From contig JACPFT010000001.1 of the NCBI GenBank assembly GCA_016182845.1, positions 372,001 through 436,000 of the forward strand: a DNA stretch of 64,000 nucleotides, read 5' to 3'. The notes under the pieces were generated by a model. That model was not told the DNA's origin and searched no databases. It worked only from the letters and a program-made list of their open reading frames with translations. The DNA comes from Gammaproteobacteria bacterium (GTDB taxonomy: Bacteria; Pseudomonadota; Gammaproteobacteria; Enterobacterales; Permianibacteraceae). This document shows positions 55,542-62,873 of the stretch, piece after piece (position 1 is the first letter of the stretch; each line of letters opens with the position of its first letter). A program made the position numbers and the translations under genes.

Positions 55542-56234
55542 ATGCACGCGCGCTGGATCGTGCTGACACGCCGCTGGCACCGCTGGGCCGCCCTCGTGCT
55601 GGGCGTTCAGCTGGTGCTCTGGTTCGTCGGCGGCCTCGTCATGACGGCCATTCCCATCGAGTACATCCACGGCGATCACCTGGCGCATGCCGGTGCTCAT
55701 GTCGACAAACCGCTACGGCCTCAGGATTTCGCGCCGCTGCGGGCCGAGGCCGTGGCCGGCGCGCTGAGCGTCGAGCCGGCCTATGTGCAGGGCCGCGCCG
55801 TCTACCGCGTGCAGGCCGCGACCGAGACCTATCTGCTCGACGCAAAGAATGGCAGCCGGCTGGCGCCGCTGTCGGCCGAACAGGTGGCCGCCGCCGCGCG
55901 CGCGGCGTACACGGGCGAGGCGCCCATCGCGGCCGTCGACCGTCTCACCGAGGCGCCGGCCGAGGCGAAACGGCCCGTGCCGCTGTGGCGCGTGCGCTTC
56001 GCCGATGCGCTGTCCACCACCTTCTACCTGGCGCCGGCGGACGGCCGCATTCTCGCCAAGCGCAGCACGCTGTGGCGCGCCTTCGACGTCTTCTGGATGC
56101 TGCACATCATGGATTACGCCGAGCGCAGCGACGCCAACAACACGCTGCTGCGCACGGTGTCGGCGGCGGGACTGCTGCTCGCCCTGAGCGGCCTGGTGCT
56201 GGTCGGCAACCACTATTTGCGGCGGAGGGCCTAG
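55542..56234 (+). CDS. PepSY-domain membrane protein
   Basis: 230 residues from the ATG at 55542. An N-terminal transmembrane helix (WAALVLGVQLVLWFVGGLVM) is followed by two PepSY-like modules in the periplasm and a C-terminal helix (LLLALSGLVLVGNHYL). The ending DVFWMLHIMDY block is shared with the next protein, so the two are paralogous in their PepSY parts. It abuts the next gene with no gap. Confidence 0.75.
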   Translation: MHARWIVLTRRWHRWAALVLGVQLVLWFVGGLVMTAIPIEYIHGDHLAHAGAHVDKPLRPQDFAPLRAEAVAGALSVEPAYVQGRAVYRVQAATETYLLDAKNGSRLAPLSAEQVAAAARAAYTGEAPIAAVDRLTEAPAEAKRPVPLWRVRFADALSTTFYLAPADGRILAKRSTLWRAFDVFWMLHIMDYAERSDANNTLLRTVSAAGLLLALSGLVLVGNHYLRRRA

Positions 56235-57980
56235 ATGTCGCCCGCGATCAAATCCCTGCACCGCTGGCTGGGCCTCCTGGTTGGCGCACAAGCCCTGCTG
56301 TGGCTGTTGAGCGGCTTCGTCATGGCCTTGTTGCCGGCCGAGGAGATCTCGGGGGCGCGGCGCTTCGTGCTGAAAGCGCCGCCCGCGGCCCTGCCGGCGG
56401 TGACCGCCGATGTCGCGGCGGTGCTCGCGCGCTACCGGCCGCAGCGCCTACGCCTATTGACGGTAAACGGCCAAGCCCGCTACGAACTCACGACCGGGGA
56501 CGGGCGCCGGCTGATCGACGCAAACGACCTGGAACCGGCGCCCCTGGACGAGGCCGCGGTGCGTGCCCTCGCCCTCGCCGCCTGGCGCGGCGTCGGCCCG
56601 ATACGGGGCCTGCGCCTCGAGCGGGAACGCAGCCTGGAGAACCGTCGCCACGCCCTTCCCGTCTGGCGCGTGGACTTCGCGTCCGAGGCCGAGGACCGCC
56701 TGTACCTGGACGGTGTCACCGGGCAGATCCTGGGCGCGGGCAACCGTGCGGCCGAGCTGTTCGACGTGTTCTGGATGCTGCACATCATGGATTACCGCGC
56801 GCGCACGGACTTCAACAATCCCCTCGTGATCGGCGCGGCGGCCCTGGCGGTGCTGCTCTCCCTGTCCGGGGCTTGGCTGCTGGGGCCGGTGCTCGCGGGC
56901 CTGGGGGAGCGGGTGCGTCGGCGCGACGAGGCGCCGATCAGCCTGCTGCGCGACGGTACGGTGATCGACACCGTGCGCGCCCGCGGCGGCGAAACCGTGT
57001 TCGAACTCGCCGAGCGCGCCGGCTATCCCCTGCCCTCCAGTTGCGGCGGGGGCGGCAGCTGCGGGCTGTGCCGCGTGCAACTGTCCGCGGCCAGCCCCGT
57101 CGGCGACGAGGAGCGGCGCTGCCTGAGCGAGCACGAGTTGGCCCACGGCTGGCGGCTTGCCTGCCGTCAGCCGGTCCGGGGCGCATCGACGCTGGCCCTG
57201 CCGCCGGCGGCGTTCACGCGGCGGTGGCTGAAAGCCCGCGTCGTCGCGAAGCGATTCCTGAGCCCGAGCCTGGTGGAGCTGCGGCTGCGCTTGCCCGAGG
57301 AGGCCGCGTTCGCCTGGCGGCCGGGCGAGCACGTGCTGGTGCGCAGCCCGGCCTTCGAGGTCCGCCTCGCCGACCTCGGTCCGCCGGCCCCCGTGCGCGC
57401 CTACTCGATAGCCAACGCGGGGGACGAGCCGGACGAGCTGGTCCTGCTGGTGCGCCTGGCCATGTCCTCGACACCCGGCGCCCCCTTGGGCCGCTGCTCC
57501 GCCTATCTGGCCTCCCTCCGCCCCGGCGCCGCCCTGCCCCTCTCGGGCCCGTACGGCAATTTCCATGTCCGGCACGGCCACCGCCCGCTCCTGCTGCTGG
57601 GTGGCGGCGCCGGCCTCGGTCCCCTGCGCAGCATGCTGCGCGACCACCTGCTGGTGCGCGGCGACCGACGGCCGCTCACGCTCTGGTACGGCACGCGCAC
57701 GGCGGCGGATCTGGCCTATGCGGGGGAATTCGATGCGCTCGCGCAGGAGCACGGACAGTTCCGCTGGCACACCGTGTTGTCGGAGGAACCGGCTGATTCG
57801 GCGTGGCGCGGCGCGCGCGGGCTGCTGCCGGACGTGCTGGCCTCGGTCTATACGCCCGCCGAGTGGCAAGCGCACGACATCTACCTGTGCGGCCCGCCGG
57901 CGATGGTCGCCGCCGTGAGCGCGCTGCTGCACGCCGCCGGGGTGCCCGACGAACAGGTATTTATCGACGAGTTCAACTGA
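56235..57980 (+). CDS. PepSY-anchored NqrF-like reductase (2Fe-2S plus FAD/NAD domains)
   Basis: 581 residues. A PepSY transmembrane part (about 1-225, TM near 12-32 and 197-222) is followed by a 2Fe-2S domain (Cys270, Cys276, Cys279, Cys310 in CGGGGSCGLC and LACRQ) and a ferredoxin-reductase module (RAYSIANAGDE for FAD; LLLGGGAGLGPLRSML for NAD). The 2Fe-2S pattern matches NqrF. It likely moves electrons from NAD(P)H across or to the membrane, for example to reduce Cu(II) or Fe(III); direction and acceptor are inferred. Confidence 0.82.
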   Translation: MSPAIKSLHRWLGLLVGAQALLWLLSGFVMALLPAEEISGARRFVLKAPPAALPAVTADVAAVLARYRPQRLRLLTVNGQARYELTTGDGRRLIDANDLEPAPLDEAAVRALALAAWRGVGPIRGLRLERERSLENRRHALPVWRVDFASEAEDRLYLDGVTGQILGAGNRAAELFDVFWMLHIMDYRARTDFNNPLVIGAAALAVLLSLSGAWLLGPVLAGLGERVRRRDEAPISLLRDGTVIDTVRARGGETVFELAERAGYPLPSSCGGGGSCGLCRVQLSAASPVGDEERRCLSEHELAHGWRLACRQPVRGASTLALPPAAFTRRWLKARVVAKRFLSPSLVELRLRLPEEAAFAWRPGEHVLVRSPAFEVRLADLGPPAPVRAYSIANAGDEPDELVLLVRLAMSSTPGAPLGRCSAYLASLRPGAALPLSGPYGNFHVRHGHRPLLLLGGGAGLGPLRSMLRDHLLVRGDRRPLTLWYGTRTAADLAYAGEFDALAQEHGQFRWHTVLSEEPADSAWRGARGLLPDVLASVYTPAEWQAHDIYLCGPPAMVAAVSALLHAAGVPDEQVFIDEFN

Positions 57981-58124
57981 GGTTGCCGTCCTGCCGGCGG
58001 CGGAGCGGCGTGCGCCGTTCGTCTCGTCCGGGGAGGAGGATGCTTATGCCGAGTCCGCTACCGGCGCGGGTTACGCGGAGGGCCGTCCTTGGCCCTGGCG
58101 AGTCAAGACTGCGCTCGGCGTCTC

Positions 58125-58610
58125 CTAGCGTTTGGTGAAGACGATGCGGTCGTGCGTCCCGCTCAACGTGAAGGTTTCGCGGGTCGTCCCGTTGCCGATC
58201 GCCAGGACGGCTTTGTTATCGATGGCGACGACGTCGGCGCCGCCAATCCACCAATTGTTGGTCGAGCCATGGCTGCCTTGGCCGAGATAGAGGGTCGCTG
58301 CATTGCCGGCCTTGGTGGTGACTTTCAGGGCATAGTAGAAATTCAGCTCCTTCGGCGGCGGGTTCGCGCCGCCGTCCGGCGCATAGGAGTTGTTCGCGCC
58401 GCCGGTCGCCTTCACCCACGACGAGGCCACCTCGGAACTTTTCTTGCGCCCGCAGTTGATGGAAACCAGCCATGTGCTCCCCTGTTGGGTTATGGACGCC
58501 GGCTGATCGGCCGGTTGTCCTTCCGTGATCACGAGGGAGCGATCCACATAGTTGAGCGATTGGAACTCGGCCGCATCGAGCGTGACGTTGTTTTCGTGCT
58601 TAGTCGTCAT
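58125..58610 (-). CDS. Beta-rich protein of unknown family
   Basis: 161 residues without a signal peptide. The sequence is rich in Thr, Asn and Gly with alternating hydrophobic residues, typical of a beta-sandwich. Conspicuous segments are YLGQGSHGSTNNWWIGGADV and IDNKAVLAIGNGTTRETFTL. It resembles lectin- or jelly-roll-type domains in composition only. It is 300 bp from a secreted protease-like gene on the same strand, and codon usage looks like its neighbours. Confidence 0.6.
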   Translation of the reverse strand: MTTKHENNVTLDAAEFQSLNYVDRSLVITEGQPADQPASITQQGSTWLVSINCGRKKSSEVASSWVKATGGANNSYAPDGGANPPPKELNFYYALKVTTKAGNAATLYLGQGSHGSTNNWWIGGADVVAIDNKAVLAIGNGTTRETFTLSGTHDRIVFTKR

Positions 58611-58872
58611 AGGGACTCCTTGATAGGTTTAATGGCTGAATCGAAGTCAATCGCAGGAATACCCCGCTGAGACGCCAATGCCTGGCCGCCTCACTCTTGA
58701 GCGGCGGTGGGATTGGGTATGCGGATTATTCGGAACTGCTCAGGTGGGCTGGTGCCGCGGCACAGCGGATTGGGCGAGGGTTTGGCCTTCAAGGAAAGGT
58801 AGTTGGGCTCTGACGAAGTTTCAAACTCACGGAGGCGGAACCGTCGAGGCCGGTCACCGGGACGATGGACAA
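58611..58872. other. Intergenic region upstream of the beta-rich gene
   Basis: Nothing but promoter-like sequence for the minus-strand gene is seen. Open frames here are short and lack initiation signals or domains. Confidence 0.4.
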
Positions 58873-58900
58873 CCGGGCGCGGCGGTCCCGCCGCGCCCGG
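58873..58900. terminator. Perfect 13-bp GC hairpin downstream of the metzincin gene
   Basis: CCGGGCGCGGCGG and CCGCCGCGCCCGG are two bases apart, nine bases past the minus-strand stop. There is no U-tract, so it is a strong hairpin of uncertain terminator efficiency. Confidence 0.5.
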
Positions 58901-58909
58901 GGATTGACC

Positions 58910-59698
58910 TCAGTGCTCGCTGCCCGGCACCAGGTAGACGTGGTGCACGGTCAGGCTGCCGTCCTTCTCCACGTGGACCCAGGTCTCGTAGCCCTTGGCC
59001 TTGTGCACCTTGGTGCCCAGCTTCTGGCCCTTGCCGTCACAGCTCTTGGCGCCGTCGGCACAGGCGTCGCTGCTGGGACCGAAGGCTGCCGCGACCAGGT
59101 AGCTGTTGTAGCTGTCGAGGTGGGCATACTGAGTCTGAAGCTGCTGGTAGTCGTGGTTGTTCGGCCACTGGCTGGTGGAACTGGTCGAGTAGTCCATGCA
59201 GGTGTTCTGCGAGCTGCCGTCCTCGCTGGTGTGGCCGAGGCCGAACACGTGGCCGATTTCCTGGCACATCACGTGGTTCTTCTCCTCGGGCGTCCAGTAG
59301 GCGCTGTAGCTGTCGTTCATCTTGGCCGTGCCCTGGGAGATGTGGCCGTTGCTGTCCAGGTTGATCGAGGCCAGGCCCAGCCAGCCGTTCTGGCCGTAGG
59401 AGGCGTTGCACACGCGCATCTCGCCGGACACCATGGGGCAGCGCTTGCGGGTCGTGCTGCCTTCGGCGACGGCGGCGATGTTGAAGTTGATGATGCCGGA
59501 CTGGGCCCACTTGGTCAGGGACTCGGTCATATTGGCCTGCCAGTTGGAAGTCACGCTGTCGACGACTTGCAGGGTGAACGGGCTGCTGGTGCGGGCCCAG
59601 TGGTAGTTGTTCCAGGTGTGGCTGGCAGAAGCCACGCCGGACAGGGACAGGAGCGAGGCGACGGCGGCGGCCGCAGTCAGGTGCTGCAACTTCTTCAT
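58910..59698 (-). CDS. Secreted matrixin-like metzincin with altered zinc motif
   Basis: 262 residues. A signal peptide (LTAAAAVASLLSLSGVASA) precedes a metzincin-like domain. The expected HExxHxxGxxH reads QEIGHVFGLGH (Gln146, Glu147, His150, His156), so the first zinc ligand is Gln. A Met-turn-like CMDYS follows. Bacterial matrixin-like families with a CQE[V/I]GH form exist, so the change may be ancestral rather than a mutation. Catalytic activity is uncertain. Confidence 0.82.
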   Translation of the reverse strand: MKKLQHLTAAAAVASLLSLSGVASASHTWNNYHWARTSSPFTLQVVDSVTSNWQANMTESLTKWAQSGIINFNIAAVAEGSTTRKRCPMVSGEMRVCNASYGQNGWLGLASINLDSNGHISQGTAKMNDSYSAYWTPEEKNHVMCQEIGHVFGLGHTSEDGSSQNTCMDYSTSSTSQWPNNHDYQQLQTQYAHLDSYNSYLVAAAFGPSSDACADGAKSCDGKGQKLGTKVHKAKGYETWVHVEKDGSLTVHHVYLVPGSEH

Positions 59699-59816
59699 GA
59701 TGGACTCTCTTCTTATAAGGTTTGGTTTTGTTATGCGCCAACCGAGACGGAAGGCCGTCTAGTTCTAGCTCTTGATCATAAAATAAACAACGCCGACCAG
59801 TAAAAAAACTAATGCT

Positions 59817-59839
59817 AAAAAGCGCCGTTCAGCTTTTTA
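59817..59839 (-). terminator. Intrinsic terminator overlapping the stop of the DUF6629-like gene
   Basis: On the minus strand AAAAAGC and GCTTTTT form a stem around TGAACGGC, with a T-run at the end. It begins in the TAA stop codon. The short stem and U-tract are classical. Confidence 0.7.
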
Positions 59840-60481
59840 CACGGAATCCTGCCCAGCGCGTCGGCGCCAAAAGAATGCCCAGACCATGGCGCTCAATACC
59901 GCCGCGAAGAAACACCACACGGAGATCCAAGTCGCCACATGAATCGCATAAGCTGCCACCGATGCCGCGAAGGTCGCCGCACCGAAGGCCCGTATGAGGC
60001 GGTGGCTGGAAGTCAGACTGCTTACGCAGGTCGCGACCAGATACAGCGTCACGACCGGGACCACGAAGAAGTGAGGCGAGTCATAGCCGATATGCCCGCC
60101 CAGGACTCCGGCGCTCACCGGGTAGCGCAGGATCGTGTACAGGAGATAGGCGCCGACGCCCAGGCCGGCGGCCTGACAGACCGCGAGAACCCGGCGGGTC
60201 CGCGATTCCGTCTCCAGCAGGGCGACGGCGTAGGGCATGTAGACCGGCCAGAGCACGTGCGAGAACAGCGAATAGACGAGCGTCAGCTGCGCGCTAGGCC
60301 AGGCGCCGTCCGCCCGGAACGAGAGCCAGATCAGGCCCTCGGTCAGCTGCTGTAGCCCGAACAGGAGCGGTATCCCGGCGAACGGCAGTTCGGCCGGGCG
60401 CCTGGCCGTGCGCAAGGTGACGACGCCGACGGCGGACAGCGCCGCCCCGGCGACGAGGCTTACCGGTGCCGAAAAACACAT
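59837..60481 (-). CDS. DUF6629-type multi-pass membrane protein
   Basis: 214 residues starting MCFSAPVSLVAGAALSAVGV, with seven hydrophobic segments and the family pattern IPLLFGLQQLTEGLIWLS. The Met-Cys-Phe-Ser-Ala start is diagnostic of this uncharacterised family. A terminator follows directly. Confidence 0.8.
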   Translation of the reverse strand: MCFSAPVSLVAGAALSAVGVVTLRTARRPAELPFAGIPLLFGLQQLTEGLIWLSFRADGAWPSAQLTLVYSLFSHVLWPVYMPYAVALLETESRTRRVLAVCQAAGLGVGAYLLYTILRYPVSAGVLGGHIGYDSPHFFVVPVVTLYLVATCVSSLTSSHRLIRAFGAATFAASVAAYAIHVATWISVWCFFAAVLSAMVWAFFWRRRAGQDSV

Positions 60482-60551
60482 ACGACCTCCTCACGCCCGA
60501 CGATATTCCCGTCCGGCCGGTCCTCGCCGCCGCGAACCCGCCAGCGTGGGA

Positions 60552-60974
60552 TCAAGGTGAGAGCAGCCGGCGAACCTCCCGCTCGGCCTCCTCCGTGCGC
60601 AGCATGGCGTACCAGCGCGCGCCGGTCTTGAACGCGAGGATGCGGGCATCGCGCGGCGCACTGCCCGCGCCGCAATCGGGGACGGGCAGGTCGAACGCGG
60701 CCTCCGGCACCCTCCCCTTCAACACGTCCCGCACCTTGACATGGCTGAGGTAGGGTTCCGGGAGTTGCAACGGCCGGGTGCTCGCCGCCGCCCCGGACTC
60801 GTCGGCCGGCGCATCCGGCGGCATGGGACGGACGGAAATCACCTCCGCACTCACGATCACGCTGGCGTCGCGCACCCGCTCCGCCAGGGGGATGGGCACG
60901 GGAAAGCAGGCGTGAGCCCTATGCCCCGCCAGCAAAAGCAGCGCGGCGCAACCGGCCAGAGATAAGCATTTCAT
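60552..60974 (-). CDS. Secreted protein of unknown function with conserved cysteines
   Basis: 140 residues from the ATG at 60974. Signal peptide (LSLAGCAALLLLAGHRAHA) with cysteine at the cleavage site region (ACFPVPIPLAERV). The mature part looks like VIVSAEVISVRPM and VLKGRVPEAAFDLPVPDCG, a pattern of Tissue-inhibitor-like or DUF-type extracellular domains. It is probably a periplasmic single-domain protein; no function is assigned. Confidence 0.65.
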   Translation of the reverse strand: MKCLSLAGCAALLLLAGHRAHACFPVPIPLAERVRDASVIVSAEVISVRPMPPDAPADESGAAASTRPLQLPEPYLSHVKVRDVLKGRVPEAAFDLPVPDCGAGSAPRDARILAFKTGARWYAMLRTEEAEREVRRLLSP

Positions 60975-61089
60975 GGTGTACTCCCGCGTTTTCGCAACTG
61001 GGTAATCAATGTGCCGCCTCATCCCGGCGGCCCACGCCAACGCGGCGGCCATACCGGTGCGCCGCGCGCGAACAGGCCGGTTGGGCCGA

Positions 61090-62274
61090 TCAGAAGACCG
61101 GCGTTTCGCCCCGCTCCAGGCGGCCGGCGGTTTCCTCGATCGCCGCCAGCCGCGCCCTGACCACGTCCCGCACCGCCCGCCGGCGCGCCGGCGTCAAGCC
61201 GCCGGCCCCGCCCAGTTCGACGGCGGCGAGGGCCGGTTGGTCGACCGGAAGGCCAATCCGGGACAGCAAGTGCACCGTGGCCTCGGCCACACCGTCGATT
61301 TCTGCGACGAGGGCGCGAGCCATTTCCAAGGCCAGCGCGTTGTAGAGCTTGCCGACGTGGGCGACCGGATTCTTGCCGGCGGCCGCCTCCAGCGACATGC
61401 TCCGGCAGGGCGTGATGAGGCCGCACATCCGGTTGCCCCGTCCCACTTCCCCGTCGTCGCCCTGCTCCGCGCTCAAGCCGGTTACGGTCAAATACAGCCC
61501 CTCCTCGCCGGTCGCGGCCGGATCGTCGAGGCTGTTGATGGCGAGGTCGCCGGCTTCGACCAGGCTCCGGCGCAGGTCCTCGCCGATGGCCTCTTTGAGC
61601 GCGAAATAGTCGCCGGCAGCGCGGATCTCCCGGTCGACGAAGGCCAGGGCGAGCGTGTAGTCGTAGCGGGAACCGACCCGCGCGCCCATGATCTTGAAGT
61701 CGTCGCCGGCCGCCGGAAAGGCCTGCCGGAAGGCCGGCGCGCGCAGGCGCTCCGCGAGGCGCAGCACCTGCGCCTCCAGCGGCGTGAACGGCGCGAAGCC
61801 GACGCCGAAGGAGGTGTCGTTGGCGCGGGCAGGCGCGGTGCCGGACGCGACGACCCGCTGCAGGTTCGCGCTGCCGGGGCGAACCGCCGACTCGATCCGC
61901 CAGTGCGCCGCATTCCAGCGCACACGCCGCGCCAGGTAGTCGCGGGCCGCGGTACACACCAGCGCCTCCAGATCCCGTCCGGGCAAGGGGGTGGCGCGGC
62001 CCGCCACGATAAGGCGCATGGGCGTCAACACCTCGCCGCCGCCAAAGCGCGGCCGGCTCGCGCCGCCGACCAGCAAGGCCTTGTCGACGTTGTAGTGGGC
62101 GATGCGCCCGTAGGCCTCCCGATAGGCGGCATTGAGCGCCAGGGACACGGCCTCGACGACGCCGTCGCAGAGGCTGTCCGGATGGCCGACGCCCTTGTGC
62201 TCGCACATCTCGACGTGACGCCGCCGGTACCGGCATGCGTCGGCCAGCCATGTCACTTCGACCGCTGGACCCAT
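61090..62274 (-). CDS. Archaeal-type S-adenosylmethionine synthetase
   Basis: 394 residues. Signatures of the archaeal MAT family (not bacterial MetK): CEHKGVGHPDSLCDGVVEAV, NDTSFGVGFAPFTPLE, DFKIMGARVGSRYDYT and GRGNRMCGLITPCRSMSLEA. The protein makes AdoMet from methionine and ATP. Standing in a bacterial gene order it suggests horizontal acquisition or an alternative AdoMet supply. It is followed on the same strand by no obvious methyltransferase. Confidence 0.9.
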   Translation of the reverse strand: MGPAVEVTWLADACRYRRRHVEMCEHKGVGHPDSLCDGVVEAVSLALNAAYREAYGRIAHYNVDKALLVGGASRPRFGGGEVLTPMRLIVAGRATPLPGRDLEALVCTAARDYLARRVRWNAAHWRIESAVRPGSANLQRVVASGTAPARANDTSFGVGFAPFTPLEAQVLRLAERLRAPAFRQAFPAAGDDFKIMGARVGSRYDYTLALAFVDREIRAAGDYFALKEAIGEDLRRSLVEAGDLAINSLDDPAATGEEGLYLTVTGLSAEQGDDGEVGRGNRMCGLITPCRSMSLEAAAGKNPVAHVGKLYNALALEMARALVAEIDGVAEATVHLLSRIGLPVDQPALAAVELGGAGGLTPARRRAVRDVVRARLAAIEETAGRLERGETPVF

Positions 62275-62307
62275 GTCCTACTCCTACCGTCCGACCCGGA
62301 CCGGCCG

Positions 62308-62571
62308 CTAGCGTGGCGCCACGCAGTAGCGCCGCAGCAGGTTGTAGATGGCGCAATACGCCATGCCGGCATACACACCGTACAGGAAGGTCTCGACCAG
62401 GCCGAGCAGGAAGCCCGGCAAGGTCAGCCAGCGAAAGCCCGGCAAGACCATTTCCAGAAACGGCGCCATGTGCAGGCTCGCGGGGGCGATGAGACCGTAG
62501 ACGACGCAGAGCACGAAGCTGAACGCCGCGAACAGGCCGAGCGACCAGGAAACCAGTTTGATGTTCAACAT
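62308..62571 (-). CDS. DUF5676-type two- or three-helix membrane protein
   Basis: 87 residues: an N-terminal helix (LGLFAAFSFVLCVVYGLI), a middle segment (FLEMVLPGFRWLTLPGFLLG) and a C-terminal helix (FLYGVYAGMAYCAIYNLL). This arrangement is DUF5676, often found near heavy-metal genes. It is 12 bp from the upstream small membrane gene, so likely co-transcribed. Confidence 0.8.
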   Translation of the reverse strand: MLNIKLVSWSLGLFAAFSFVLCVVYGLIAPASLHMAPFLEMVLPGFRWLTLPGFLLGLVETFLYGVYAGMAYCAIYNLLRRYCVAPR

Positions 62572-62583
62572 ACTGCCTCCGGT

Positions 62584-62760
62584 TCAATAGCGGTGATGGT
62601 GGTGGGAGCGATCATGGTCGCCGGGCGTCTTCCGCTCCAGCGGATGATGCTCGCGAAATTCCTCCTCCGCTTCGCCTCGGGACCGCGACCAGGGAATGTG
62701 AATCGCCACGAAGGCCAGGGCGACCAGCAACCAAAACCCGTTTTCCATAAACCACGTCAT
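62584..62760 (-). CDS. Small single-helix protein with His-rich tail
   Basis: 58 residues from the ATG at 62760. One transmembrane helix (FWLLVALAFVAIHIPW) is followed by a charged tail ending DHDRSHHHHRY. The His-rich end is suited to metal binding. It precedes the DUF5676 gene. Confidence 0.6.
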   Translation of the reverse strand: MTWFMENGFWLLVALAFVAIHIPWSRSRGEAEEEFREHHPLERKTPGDHDRSHHHHRY

Positions 62761-62873
62761 GATGATGTCCTCGCAGGAATGCCTGATCACTCAGGCGACT
62801 GTGCCAACCGTTCATGCCGGAGTCGGCGGGCCGGCGTTTCGATGCCTGTGCCAGTTCCATGTCCCGTCCTCCT

